From Candidatus Arsenophonus lipoptenae (lineage in GTDB: Bacteria > Pseudomonadota > Gammaproteobacteria > Enterobacterales > Enterobacteriaceae), in NCBI RefSeq assembly GCF_001534665.1, contig NZ_CP013920.1:372001-436000 (forward strand): 64,000 nt of DNA, in the 5' to 3' direction. The notes beneath the pieces are model-generated. The model ran no database searches. It saw only the letters and a program-made list of their open reading frames with translations, and was not told the DNA's origin. Position numbers and translations under genes: made by a program. Positions 52,505-64,000 of this stretch are shown piece after piece (within the stretch, counting starts at the first letter, position 1; every line of letters starts with the position of its first letter).

Positions 52505-52587
52505 TGCCGAAGGCCGGATTTGAACCGGCATACTAAAATAGTGGATGATTTTGAATCATCTGCGTATACCAATTTCGCCACTTCGGC
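52505..52587 (-). tRNA. leuX: tRNA-Leu (anticodon CAA)
   Basis: The 83-nt sequence on the minus strand folds as a class II tRNA: acceptor GCCGAAG/CTTCGGC, D-arm, anticodon stem GATGA/TCATC with loop TTCAAAA (anticodon CAA at 52553-52551), a variable arm ACTATTTTAGT and T-arm GCCGG-TTCAAAT-CCGGC. It closely resembles E. coli leuX. The 3' end reads TTCGGCA then AAAT, so CCA is not encoded, unlike in E. coli, and must be added by the CCA transferase. Confidence 0.96.
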
Positions 52588-52674
52588 AAAGATAAAAAAT
52601 AAAAGTACTTTTTATAACACAAATAAAAAATTTTTATATTTAAATAACACATTAAACATTTAATATATAATAAA

Positions 52675-52703
52675 ATACTAAATCAACTTTCTTGATTTAG
52701 TAT
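52675..52703. repeat. 12-bp-stem hairpin between tRNA-Leu and mnmE
   Basis: ATACTAAATCAA and TTGATTTAGTAT pair around the loop CTTTC. It is upstream of the tRNA gene and downstream of mnmE, so it may serve as a second mnmE terminator. Confidence 0.4.
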
Positions 52704-52785
52704 ATAAAACTATCTATTTTTGTAATTTTTAATTTTATTTATAATTATAATGATGATTTATTATTTATTAAAAGTATAATAAAAT

Positions 52786-52825
52786 CAAGATAAAAATCTT
52801 CATCAAAAGACTCTTTTTTATCTTG
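52786..52825 (-). terminator. Probable intrinsic terminator of mnmE
   Basis: On the minus strand CAAGATAAAAA...TTTTTATCTTG forms an 11-bp stem with an 18-nt loop, starting ten bases after the mnmE stop and followed by ATTTTATT. The layout fits a rho-independent terminator of the rpmH-mnmE transcript. Confidence 0.5.
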
Positions 52826-52834
52826 GTTTAAATT

Positions 52835-54202
52835 TTATTTTCCAATACAAAAATTTGAAAAAATATCACTTAACAAATCATTAGAATTATATTCTCCAGT
52901 AATTTCACTTAAAGACTGTTGAGCTAGACGAAGTTCTTCTGCTAAGAGATCAATAGAATGATCTAATAAAAATAATTGATATCCTTTTTTTAAATGTTCA
53001 ATAGAAATATTGAGAGCTTGTATATGACGTCGTCTAGCTAAAAATACTCCTTCAATAGGTTGATTAAATAAAATTGATTTTCTTAAATATTGTCGTAATA
53101 AATTAATACCTTTATTTTTATAAGTAGACATAAAAATAAGTGAGTAATGGCCTACTTTTTTTATTATTATTGGCTCACCAGTAATATCTACTTTATTTTT
53201 AATTAATGTAATAGGTATATATTTTGATAATTTAGCTACAAATCCAGAGTAAAAATTTTCAATTTTAAATTCTTTTATTATAGTGCCATCAAACATAAAT
53301 AATATATGATCTGCTTTTTCTATTTCATCCCAAGCACGTTTTATACCTATTTTTTCAACTTCATTTGTTGCTTCACGCAACCCAGCTGTATCTACAATAT
53401 GTATTGGTATACCATCAATATATATATGTTCACATAACACATCTCTTGTTGTGCCTGGAATATTAGTAACAATAGCTGATTCACGACCAGATAAAGCATT
53501 TAATAAACTAGATTTACCAACATTAGGACAACCTGTAATAACAATTTTTATACCTTCTCGTAAAATACTACCATGATGTGCTTTTAAACATATATTATTC
53601 AAACGTGATATTATATCATTTAACTTTGATTTAATATCTATATTGGATAATACATCAATATTAGAATCAGAAAAATCAATTGATGATTCCACGTAAACAC
53701 GTAAGTTAGTAAGCAATTTTATGATATCATCAATTTGTTTCGAAAAAACACCTTGTAATGATTTTACTGCTGAACGGGCTGCCTGTTCAGTGCTAGCATC
53801 AATTAAATCAGCAATAGCTTCTGCCTGTGTTAAATCAATTTTAGCATTAAGAAAAGCACGTTCAGAAAATTCACCAGGATTAGCAATCCTGATATCATCA
53901 ATATTTAAAATTTGCTTAAGTAATAAATCAATAATAATTGGCCCGCCATGTCCTTGTAATTCTAAAACGTCTTCTCCAGTAAATGAATTAGGTCCAGGAA
54001 AATAAAGTGCAATTCCTTCATCTAATACTTTGCCATCCATATCATAAAAAGGAAGATAATTTGCATATCTAGGTTGAAGTAATTTACCTAAAATAATTTT
54101 AATAACTTCAATAACTTTTGGACCTGATATTCGTAAAATACCAACTCCTCCTCGACCAGGTGGGGTTGCTTGTGCAATGATTGTATCATTTATGTAAACC
54201 AC
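52835..54202 (-). CDS. mnmE: tRNA modification GTPase MnmE (TrmE)
   Basis: MnmE with MnmG builds the cmnm5 group on wobble uridine 34. The product is 455 aa (E. coli 454). The N-terminal tetrahydrofolate-binding domain ([17 protein letters not shown]), the G domain with [16 protein letters not shown] and DTAGLRE, and the C-terminal FCIGK containing the catalytic cysteine are all intact. The start is GTG at 54202, overlapping the end of yidC by 17 bp, so the two are probably co-translated. Confidence 0.97.
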   Translation of the reverse strand: MVYINDTIIAQATPPGRGGVGILRISGPKVIEVIKIILGKLLQPRYANYLPFYDMDGKVLDEGIALYFPGPNSFTGEDVLELQGHGGPIIIDLLLKQILNIDDIRIANPGEFSERAFLNAKIDLTQAEAIADLIDASTEQAARSAVKSLQGVFSKQIDDIIKLLTNLRVYVESSIDFSDSNIDVLSNIDIKSKLNDIISRLNNICLKAHHGSILREGIKIVITGCPNVGKSSLLNALSGRESAIVTNIPGTTRDVLCEHIYIDGIPIHIVDTAGLREATNEVEKIGIKRAWDEIEKADHILFMFDGTIIKEFKIENFYSGFVAKLSKYIPITLIKNKVDITGEPIIIKKVGHYSLIFMSTYKNKGINLLRQYLRKSILFNQPIEGVFLARRRHIQALNISIEHLKKGYQLFLLDHSIDLLAEELRLAQQSLSEITGEYNSNDLLSDIFSNFCIGK

Positions 54203-55814
54203 GACGTTCTAATCCATGATAAATAATATATTGTTGAATTATTGTTACTAGATTACTGATTATATAATATAAAACTAAACCAGATGGCAACCATAAAAAA
54301 AATACTGCAAAAATAACTGGCATATATACCATAACTTTGTGTTGTATAGGATCTGTTACTGTAGTTGGCGACATCTTTTGTATAATATACATAGTAAAAC
54401 CCATAAATAAAGGAAGAATATAATACGGATCTTGGGATGATAAATCTTCGATCCAGCCAACAAAAGGTGCATGTCGTAATTCAACAGAACACATTAACAT
54501 ATAATATAATGCAAGAAAAATAGGCATTTGAATTAATAAAGGTAAGCAACCACCTAATGGATTAACTTTTTCTGATTTATATAAATCTATCATTTCTTGA
54601 CTCATACGTTGTTTATCATTACCAATTCTTTCTTTAATTGCTGTTATTTTTGGCTGTAATAAGCGCATTTTTGCCATTGAAGTGTATTGAGCTTTAGTTA
54701 AAGGATACATAATACCTCTAACAATAAAAGTAATAACTATAATAGAAACTCCCCAATTTCCTATAATATTATTAATAAATTTTAGTAACTTAAATAAAGT
54801 TTGAGAAATAAACCAAAACCAACCATAATCAACAGTAAGATCTAAATATGGTGCAATTGCTGCTAATTCAGATTGTAATTCAGGACCAATCCATAAAGTA
54901 GAAATATATTTTTTATTACTATTAGCATCTATTTTTATTGAAGAACTTTTATATCCAATAACAGCAATATTTTTATCTAAATTAATTGTATAAAAAGTAT
55001 TTTTACTTTGATGATCTGGAATCCAGGCAGTAGCAAAATATTGCTGTAACATTGCAATCCAGCCACCTTTAGTATTAATATTTAAATCACTATTTATAAT
55101 ATCATTAAAACTATATTTTTTATAATTAATTTCATCAGAAGAATATACTGCTCCTCGATAACTATGAAAATATAAATCATTATTTACTATGTCACGTGTT
55201 TTAGGTAACTCTATAGTTTGTTTTAACTGACCAAAAAATTCCATTACCAATGATTTGGAGCTGTTATTATAAATATGGTATTCAACTAATATGTCGTATT
55301 GACCACGTTTTAATGTATAAATTTTCTTGTAAAGAACACCATTTTTATCAATAAAATCGAGATAAATACATAGTTTATTTTGACCATTTTGCAAAATATA
55401 ATTATTTGAATTAGATTTATATAAAGGTCGTAATCCATTGTTATAAACATAGTCATCTGGACCATCTTTACCTATCAATCCACTTTGTGCTTGATAAATA
55501 AAATCTTTACTTGTATACAATAACCTATATGGATCAGATGAATGTAATATCTTTGGGTAAGATAACAGATCTGCTGTATTGATATCACCTCCTCTTTTAT
55601 TAATAAGTAATTCTAGTACATCAGTTTTCACTTTTATAAACTGATCTGGATTATTATTTATATTAATTCCTTCATTATTATCATAAGTAAGCATATCTAA
55701 TTTTATTTTTTGATTATTTTTCATAAATAATATCTTATCACTTTCCCAAGTATGCCAAATTAGAAATGAAACAAATATCAAAGAAATAAATAAAAGATTT
55801 CGTTGGGCATCCAT
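54186..55814 (-). CDS. yidC: Membrane protein insertase YidC
   Basis: YidC inserts proteins into the inner membrane, alone or with SecYEG. The product is 542 aa (E. coli 548). It has an N-terminal membrane helix ([17 protein letters not shown]), a large periplasmic domain (to about residue 330) and the five-helix insertase core with the conserved Arg in [20 protein letters not shown] and [17 protein letters not shown]. The C-terminus is basic. It lies in the conserved order rpmH-rnpA-yidD-yidC-mnmE. Confidence 0.97.
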   Translation of the reverse strand: MDAQRNLLFISLIFVSFLIWHTWESDKILFMKNNQKIKLDMLTYDNNEGININNNPDQFIKVKTDVLELLINKRGGDINTADLLSYPKILHSSDPYRLLYTSKDFIYQAQSGLIGKDGPDDYVYNNGLRPLYKSNSNNYILQNGQNKLCIYLDFIDKNGVLYKKIYTLKRGQYDILVEYHIYNNSSKSLVMEFFGQLKQTIELPKTRDIVNNDLYFHSYRGAVYSSDEINYKKYSFNDIINSDLNINTKGGWIAMLQQYFATAWIPDHQSKNTFYTINLDKNIAVIGYKSSSIKIDANSNKKYISTLWIGPELQSELAAIAPYLDLTVDYGWFWFISQTLFKLLKFINNIIGNWGVSIIVITFIVRGIMYPLTKAQYTSMAKMRLLQPKITAIKERIGNDKQRMSQEMIDLYKSEKVNPLGGCLPLLIQMPIFLALYYMLMCSVELRHAPFVGWIEDLSSQDPYYILPLFMGFTMYIIQKMSPTTVTDPIQHKVMVYMPVIFAVFFLWLPSGLVLYYIISNLVTIIQQYIIYHGLERRGLHK

Positions 55815-55868
55815 AGTTAATATTCTCTATTATGGTTATTTAATTTCTGTAGAACGGAAAAATTTTAA

Positions 55869-56081
55869 TCATCCATCATATAATGGGTGACATTTTAATA
55901 TACGTTTCAATATTAACCAACTACCTTTTACCAATCCATACTGATATAATACTTTTATTCCATATTGGGAACAGGTTGGATCAAAACGACAACTAGGTTG
56001 CAATATAGGACTTATTATTAATTGATAAAATTTTATTATTAAAATCAATAACCACGTTCCAAACGATAATACTGTAGCCAT
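55869..56081 (-). CDS. yidD: Membrane protein insertion efficiency factor YidD
   Basis: YidD is a small membrane-associated protein that helps YidC-dependent insertion. The product is 70 aa, about 15 fewer than E. coli at the variable C-terminus. The core [20 protein letters not shown] plus SQYGIKVL and [16 protein letters not shown] is intact. It starts inside the end of rnpA (overlap 37 bp), an arrangement shared with enterobacteria. Confidence 0.94.
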   Translation of the reverse strand: MATVLSFGTWLLILIIKFYQLIISPILQPSCRFDPTCSQYGIKVLYQYGLVKGSWLILKRILKCHPLYDG

Positions 56082-56401
56082 AATTTTCCTAATATTTTTA
56101 TAATTTCTTGATTATCTAAATCAACAATACCCTTTTTAACTAATATAACAAAATCCATTGAAAGAAATTTATTTTGATGCAAACGAAAATATTCCTTTAT
56201 TAATCTTTTAATACGATTACGCTCATGAGCTAATTTTACATTTTTTTTCGCAATAGCAAAACCTATACGAGGATGCCCTTTTTCATTTAAACGACCAACG
56301 ATTATTATCGTTGAAGAACTAACTAACTTTGGTTCTTGAAAAACATAATCAAAATGACTACTCTTTAATAACCTTAAATTTCTAGAAAAAACAAACATCA
56401 T
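56045..56401 (-). CDS. rnpA: Ribonuclease P protein component
   Basis: RnpA is the protein subunit of RNase P, which matures tRNA 5' ends. I place the start at the ATG at 56401 ([21 protein letters not shown]), giving 118 aa (E. coli 119); an in-frame TTG at 56419 would add six residues. The RNR motif [15 protein letters not shown] is intact. It lies between rpmH and yidD, as in relatives. The RNA subunit gene rnpB is not in this window. Confidence 0.94.
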   Translation of the reverse strand: MMFVFSRNLRLLKSSHFDYVFQEPKLVSSSTIIIVGRLNEKGHPRIGFAIAKKNVKLAHERNRIKRLIKEYFRLHQNKFLSMDFVILVKKGIVDLDNQEIIKILGKLWLQYYRLERGY

Positions 56402-56427
56402 AACTAAATTAGAATACAAACATTGAT

Positions 56428-56571
56428 TTATTTTGAAGAAATAGCTAATCTAGCACGTTTTTTAGCACGCCTACGAGCTAAAATATGACGACCACCTCTA
56501 GTTGCCATACGTGCTCGAAAACCATGAGAACGATTACGCTTTAATATAGAAGGTTGAAAAGTGCGTTTCAT
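56428..56571 (-). CDS. rpmH: 50S ribosomal protein L34
   Basis: L34 is a tiny, highly basic large-subunit protein. The 47-codon frame begins [20 protein letters not shown] and ends RLAISSK. E. coli L34 is 46 aa and ends SK; the extra Ser recalls Proteus/Providencia-type L34 (from memory). An AGG ribosome site precedes the ATG at 56571. It is divergent from dnaA and heads the rpmH-rnpA-yidD-yidC-mnmE unit. Confidence 0.97.
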   Translation of the reverse strand: MKRTFQPSILKRNRSHGFRARMATRGGRHILARRRAKKRARLAISSK

Positions 56572-57230
56572 ATTAATTTTACCTATATTTAACAAAATCT
56601 AAGTATTTATATTTAATAATTTTACTTTTAGTGTATTTATCAATAAATAAACTAAGTAATAAATACATGATAAAAGATGATTTACGAAATTTAAAATAAA
56701 ATTTTTTCAATAATTTAAATATAAAATTTAGATTTTAAAATAAAATATGAAATAATAATAGCACATAAAAATTATAAAATGAAATAGATTCTATAATGTA
56801 AAAATAACAATAAACGACAAATAATTAAATATAAACATTATTTTTTAAGATAAAAATATATCAACAATCTTAATCTCAATTTACAGATTACACAATAATT
56901 AGATTTTATACTTAAAAATACTTTAGTATTTAATATAATATATTTAATATATATAAATATATGTTAGAATATTAATTAATTCTTATTTTTTATATCTATC
57001 TTAAATTTTATCAAATTAATTAAAATTTAGAAAAACTTTACAAAATAAAAAAGAAATATCATTCAAGTTTTACAATATGATCTCTTTTAAGTATACTAAA
57101 AATTATATTTTTTATAATATATTATAGTTTATTTTATAAATTTTAGTTATACCTTACAAATGTACTAACAGTTTTTATTATCTACTAAATAAAATCATTT
57201 TTAATTAGTCTTGTTTTAATGGAGTACGTC
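56572..57230. other. rpmH-dnaA divergent control region
   Basis: This 659-bp A/T-rich spacer must contain promoters for both directions. I searched both strands for DnaA boxes (TTATCCACA and near variants) and saw none, and only one GATC. It therefore shows no sign of being the origin or of DnaA autoregulation by classical boxes. Confidence 0.6.
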
Positions 57231-58616
57231 GTGTCATTTTCACTTTGGCAGCAATGTCTTGCCAGATTGCAGGATGAATTACCTGCAATAGAATTTAGTA
57301 TGTGGATACGCCCTCTCCAAGCAGAATTAAGTAATAATACATTAGCACTATATGCCCCAAATCGCTTTGTATTAGATTGGGTAAAAGATAAATACATCAA
57401 TAATATTAATGAATTATTAAGTAATTTTTGTGGTTCAGAGATACCTAATTTAAAATTAGAAGTGGGGAATAAACCTCAAATAATATCAAGTGATAATTTA
57501 ACTAATACCACAGAAAATCAAACAATGGCAAAAAAAATAAACTCAACTATATGTCACAGTTGGGGAAATACACAAATTAAAACTAAAATTGCATATCAAT
57601 CGAATGTAAATTATAAACATACTTTTAATAATTTTATTAAAGGAAAATCAAATCAACTAGCCAGCGCAGCTGCTATACAAGTAGCAGACAATCCTGGTAA
57701 GACTTATAATCCACTATTTCTTTATGGAGGGACAGGATTAGGAAAAACTCATCTACTTCATGCCGTAGGTAATAGTATTATTAATAACAAAAAAAATGCA
57801 AAGGTAGTTTATATGCATTCTGAACGTTTTGTACAAGATATGGTAAAGGCATTACAAAATAATACTATTGAAGATTTTAAAAAATATTATCGCTCAGTAG
57901 ATGCATTATTAATTGATGATATTCAATTTTTTGCCAATAAAGAACGTTCTCAAGAAGAATTTTTCCATACATTTAATTCATTACTAGAAGGTAATCAACA
58001 AATTATCCTTACATCAGATCGTTATCCTAAAGAAATTAATGGTGTCGAAGAAAGATTAAAATCTCGCTTTGGATGTGGATTAACGGTTGCTATTGATCCT
58101 CCTGAATTAGAAACTAGGGTTGCTATTTTAATAAAAAAAGCAGATGAAAATAAAGTACAATTATCTAATGAAGTTGCTTTTTTTATTGCAAAACATTTAA
58201 GATCAAATGTCAGAGAATTAGAAGGAGCTCTAAATAGAGTTATAGCTAATGCTAAATTTACTGGCTGTTCTATGACCGTTGATTTTGTAAGAGAGGCATT
58301 ACGTGATCTATTAGCATTACAGGAAAAATTTGTAACTATCGATAATATTCAAAAAATTGTTGCAGAATATTATAAAATTAAAGTTTCTGATTTGTTATCT
58401 AAAAGACGTTCTCGTTCTGTAACTAGGCCTAGGCAAATAGCTATGGCATTAGCAAAAGAGTTAACAAACCATAGCTTACCAGAAATAGGAAATTTTTTTG
58501 GCGGAAGAGATCATACCACGGTGCTTCATGCTTATAGAAAGATAGAACAATTACAGGCAGAAAATAATGATATTAAGGAAGATTTACATAACTTAATAAA
58601 AATATTATCATCGTAA
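57231..58616 (+). CDS. dnaA: Chromosomal replication initiator DnaA
   Basis: DnaA binds oriC and opens the duplex. The GTG at 57231 gives [20 protein letters not shown], as in E. coli, which also uses GTG; GGAG lies six bases before it. The upstream ATG at 57219 is rejected. The product is 461 aa (E. coli 467); the shortfall is in the linker domain II. Walker [10 protein letters not shown], Walker [10 protein letters not shown] and the DNA-binding [11 protein letters not shown] are intact. A conserved Trp after SRFG is Cys here (RFGCGLTV). Keeping dnaA separates this genome from symbionts such as Wigglesworthia and Blochmannia that lack it. Confidence 0.97.
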   Translation: MSFSLWQQCLARLQDELPAIEFSMWIRPLQAELSNNTLALYAPNRFVLDWVKDKYINNINELLSNFCGSEIPNLKLEVGNKPQIISSDNLTNTTENQTMAKKINSTICHSWGNTQIKTKIAYQSNVNYKHTFNNFIKGKSNQLASAAAIQVADNPGKTYNPLFLYGGTGLGKTHLLHAVGNSIINNKKNAKVVYMHSERFVQDMVKALQNNTIEDFKKYYRSVDALLIDDIQFFANKERSQEEFFHTFNSLLEGNQQIILTSDRYPKEINGVEERLKSRFGCGLTVAIDPPELETRVAILIKKADENKVQLSNEVAFFIAKHLRSNVRELEGALNRVIANAKFTGCSMTVDFVREALRDLLALQEKFVTIDNIQKIVAEYYKIKVSDLLSKRRSRSVTRPRQIAMALAKELTNHSLPEIGNFFGGRDHTTVLHAYRKIEQLQAENNDIKEDLHNLIKILSS

Positions 58617-58629
58617 TATTAGTAATATT

Positions 58630-59733
58630 ATGAATTTTACTATTGAACGTGAAAAATTAATTAAACCATTACAACAAGTGAGTGGCCCATTATCTAGTAG
58701 ACCTAAATTACCTATTTTAGGTAATTTATTATTGCAAGTAAATAAAAAAATACTTTTATTAACAAGTACAGATTTAGAAGTAGAAATGGTTGCTAAAGTG
58801 ATATTAACTGAACAATCTCAAAATGGTTCAATTACTGTTCCTGCTCGTAAATTTTGTGATATTTGGCGTGGATTACCAAATGATTCAAAAATCAGTGTAA
58901 CTTTAGAAGGAGATCGACTACTTGTACGTTCTTGTCGTAGCCGTTTTTCACTTTCTACTTTGCCTGCAACTAGTTTTCCAAATCTTGATAATTGGCAAAG
59001 TGAAGTTGAATTTGAATTACCAAGGTCAACTTTAAAATATTTAATTGATGTTACTCAATTTTCTATGGCAAATCATGATGTGAGATATTATCTCAATGGC
59101 ATGTTATTTGAAATTAAAGGAAAAGAATTACGTACTGTAGCAACTGATGGACATCGTTTAGCTGTTTGTTCACGCAATATTATACATAAAAACTTACAAA
59201 ACTATTCAGTGATAGTTCCTAGAAAAGCGATAATAGAATTAATGAGATTAATTGATAATAGTGATGATGTTATTAAATTACAAATTAGTAGTCATAATAT
59301 TAGAGTACATATTGATAGTTTAATTTTTACCTCTAAATTAGTTGATGGTAGATTTCCTGATTATCGACGTGTTTTGCCTAAAAACGCAAATAAAATTATG
59401 ATAGCAAATTGTGATAAATTAAAACAAGCATTTTCGAGAGCTTCAATTTTATCAAATGAAAAATTTCACGGAGTTAGACTTTATATAAGTAAAAATCAAC
59501 TTAAAATTACAGCAAAAAATCCGGAACAAGAAGAATCAGAAGAAATTATTGATGTACATTATGAAAATCAAAAAATAGAAATAGGATTTAATGTTAGTTA
59601 TATTCTTGATGTATTAAATACTTTAAAATGTGATCAAGTTCATTTATTATTAACTGACTCTAATTCTAGTATTCAAATTGAAGATATAGCTAATAATTCT
59701 GCAATATATATTATTATGCCAATGCGTCTCTAA
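58630..59733 (+). CDS. dnaN: DNA polymerase III beta sliding clamp
   Basis: DnaN is the ring-shaped processivity clamp of the replicase and the docking site for many repair proteins. The product is 367 aa (E. coli 366), with three similar domains visible: MNFTIEREKLIKPLQQVSG, a central FELPRSTLKYLIDVTQFSMA and the C-terminal clamp domain ending IYIIMPMRL (E. coli YVVMPMRL), which forms the hydrophobic cleft. It starts 13 bases after dnaA. recF, the usual next gene, is missing. Confidence 0.97.
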   Translation: MNFTIEREKLIKPLQQVSGPLSSRPKLPILGNLLLQVNKKILLLTSTDLEVEMVAKVILTEQSQNGSITVPARKFCDIWRGLPNDSKISVTLEGDRLLVRSCRSRFSLSTLPATSFPNLDNWQSEVEFELPRSTLKYLIDVTQFSMANHDVRYYLNGMLFEIKGKELRTVATDGHRLAVCSRNIIHKNLQNYSVIVPRKAIIELMRLIDNSDDVIKLQISSHNIRVHIDSLIFTSKLVDGRFPDYRRVLPKNANKIMIANCDKLKQAFSRASILSNEKFHGVRLYISKNQLKITAKNPEQEESEEIIDVHYENQKIEIGFNVSYILDVLNTLKCDQVHLLLTDSNSSIQIEDIANNSAIYIIMPMRL

Positions 59734-62408
<2,675 letters not shown>

Positions 62409-62433
62409 AAATTAAATCCATATATAAATATAA

Positions 62434-63534
62434 TTATAATAATTTTAACATACGACGTAACGGCTCAGCTGCCCCCCATAATAATTGATCACCAACAGTA
62501 AAAGCAGATAAATATCTTTTCCCCATATTTAATTTACGTAACCGTCCAATAGGAATATTCAAAGTTCCTGTAACTGCAGTTGGGGTTAATTTTTTAATAG
62601 TTAATTCAGGTTCATTAGGAATGACACATACCCAATCATTATGTGATTCTAAAATTTGTTCAATATTTCTAATAGAAATATTCTTTTTTAATTTTAATAT
62701 AATAGCTTGACTATGACATCTTAAGGCATCAATACGAACACATAAACCATCTATAGGAATGATAGTATGAGTGTTTAAAATTTTATTAGTTTCAGCCTGT
62801 CCTTTCCATTCTTCATAAGTTTGACCATTAATTAATTTTTTATCTATCCAAGGAATTAAATTACTAACTAATGGTATACTAAATTCTTTTGCAATCATTT
62901 TGCCACTACGAATAAAAGTAGTAATTTTCTTCTCAATCGATAAAATAGATATCGCTACATTCTGTAAATCATCAGAAACCTTTGAATATAATTCACCCAT
63001 TTGTAATAGTAATTCTCTCATATTACGCGCACCTATACCAGAAACAGCTTGATAAGTTGAAACTGAAATCCATTCAATTAAATTTTCAACAAATAAACCA
63101 GCTAAAGCCATTAACATCAAACTAACAGTGCAATTACCACTAACAAAAGTTTTTATGCCGCTATTTAAACCTCTATCAATATGTTGACGATTAACTGGAT
63201 CTAAAACAATGATACTATCATCTCTCATTCTTAATGAAGATGATGCGTCTATCCAGTACCCTGACCAACCGATATCAAGAAGTTTATGATAAATTTGATT
63301 AGTGTAATTACCTCCCTGACAAGTAACTATTACTTCTAATTCCTTAAGAATATCTAAAGAAAAGGCATCTAAAAGCTTTTTTTGATATTGACCATAATTT
63401 GGTGCAATTTCTTCATATTGAGAAGTAGTAAAAAATACGGGATTAATATTATTAAAATCACCTTCTTCATTCATTCGTTGTAATAGTACTGAACCTACCA
63501 TACCTCTCCAACCAATAAATCCTACAGTTTTCAT
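62434..63534 (-). CDS. asd: Aspartate-semialdehyde dehydrogenase
   Basis: Asd reduces aspartyl phosphate to aspartate semialdehyde, the branch point to diaminopimelate/lysine and homoserine. The product is 366 aa (E. coli 367). The NADP loop [13 protein letters not shown], the catalytic Cys135 in SGNCTVSLM and the His in LRCHSQA are intact. With the aspartokinase-only MetL and with DapD it outlines a route to DAP/lysine. Confidence 0.97.
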   Translation of the reverse strand: MKTVGFIGWRGMVGSVLLQRMNEEGDFNNINPVFFTTSQYEEIAPNYGQYQKKLLDAFSLDILKELEVIVTCQGGNYTNQIYHKLLDIGWSGYWIDASSSLRMRDDSIIVLDPVNRQHIDRGLNSGIKTFVSGNCTVSLMLMALAGLFVENLIEWISVSTYQAVSGIGARNMRELLLQMGELYSKVSDDLQNVAISILSIEKKITTFIRSGKMIAKEFSIPLVSNLIPWIDKKLINGQTYEEWKGQAETNKILNTHTIIPIDGLCVRIDALRCHSQAIILKLKKNISIRNIEQILESHNDWVCVIPNEPELTIKKLTPTAVTGTLNIPIGRLRKLNMGKRYLSAFTVGDQLLWGAAEPLRRMLKLL

Positions 63535-64000
63535 TTTATACCATCTAAAAATTATTAATAAGTATTAATATGTATGTTAAAATGCATAAATAATCTTTAA
63601 AGTTATTTTTTTTAAATTTTGACAAAAGTATTATGATTAATAAATCAAGATTAAATAAAGAATTTTAAAATATTTACTTATTAAGTATATTAATAAAAAT
63701 ATTTCATATTATAAAATTTATTTTTCAAAAAACTTAAGCAACATTTATATTTATTAAATACATTTATATATACAAAATAATATAATAACATTATTAAATT
63801 TTAATAAATTATTAAGATAATGCCATCATATTTTTAATTGATAAGTTATTATTTATTTGCCAATTAATATTTATATAAAATATGTATTACTATTTTATAT
63901 AGTATTATTTAAAATAATATAACTAAAATTAGTTTACAGCAAATCTATATTTTTACATATTTTAACAAATTATTCTTAATAAAAGAACAATAAAGAACTG
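63535..64000. other. AT-rich spacer upstream of asd
   Basis: These last 466 bp of the window show no open frame, RNA gene or notable repeat on either strand. Confidence 0.55.

Noticed and set aside
56572-57230. Chromosome origin next to dnaA
   Set aside because: No DnaA boxes, no 13-mer array and only one GATC. In Enterobacterales oriC is normally near mnmG, which is not in this window.

Overview
This window looks like part of the shrunken chromosome of a gammaproteobacterial (Enterobacterales) insect endosymbiont. Nearly every protein reads as a full-length, close relative of an Escherichia coli housekeeping protein. The DNA is extremely AT-rich, and codon choice and lysine/isoleucine/asparagine content follow the bias. 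Spacers are long, almost pure A/T, and often sit exactly where a neighbouring gene is found in free-living relatives. By my count 44 protein genes and one tRNA fill about three quarters of the window. I see no insertion sequences, prophage, rRNA or CRISPR. The 47-residue RpmH and the wide spacers would fit an Arsenophonus-like (Morganellaceae) symbiont, but that placement is inference.

Layout. 1-10.4 kb: lon (5' end outside the window), dapD, metK, mutH, recC, ybgI. 10.4-17.2 kb: sucA-sucB-sucC-sucD, with sdh absent upstream. 17.6-22.7 kb: prlC, elbB, pitA. 23.3-30.8 kb: hslVU, ftsN, priA, rpmE and metL, an E. coli-like neighbourhood with cytR, metJ and metB missing. 31.5-33.8 kb: a polar amino-acid ABC importer (binding protein and two permeases) without its ATPase, followed by a 2-kb stretch without genes. 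35.8-47.5 kb: ubiX, cvpA, folC, accD, truA, pdxB, fabB, aroC, prmB, all leftward, an eroded version of the E. coli ubiX-to-prmB region. 48.1-52.6 kb: ybjG (frameshifted), pfkA, nfuA, bioH, tRNA-Leu(CAA). 52.8-63.5 kb: the conserved mnmE-yidC-yidD-rnpA-rpmH / dnaA-dnaN-gyrB cluster without recF, then asd.

How the genes fit together. MetL (aspartokinase), Asd and DapD are steps of the aspartate-to-diaminopimelate/lysine route. SucAB supplies the succinyl-CoA that DapD consumes. PdxB (vitamin B6), BioH (biotin), FolC (folate) and UbiX (ubiquinone) point to cofactor synthesis. FabB, AccD, FtsN, YbjG and CvpA support envelope growth.

The most interesting signals are proteins trimmed or blunted at domain precision: (1) PriA is a full-length open frame that has lost the Walker A glycines and the motif VI arginines but keeps all eight zinc cysteines. 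(2) MetL is cut at the kinase/homoserine-dehydrogenase boundary. (3) FtsN is reduced to its cytoplasmic tail, membrane helix and the short activating peptide, with no SPOR domain. (4) ybjG is broken only by one missing base in a run of ten A, with the rest of the frame preserved. In non-coding DNA there is a cluster of back-to-back two-copy tandem duplications (10452-10637), three long perfect or near-perfect palindromes (15132, 28966, 34108), a FabR-like operator before fabB, and a heat-shock-type promoter before hslVU.

Comparisons with E. coli proteins are from memory of those sequences; no database search or structure prediction was run.
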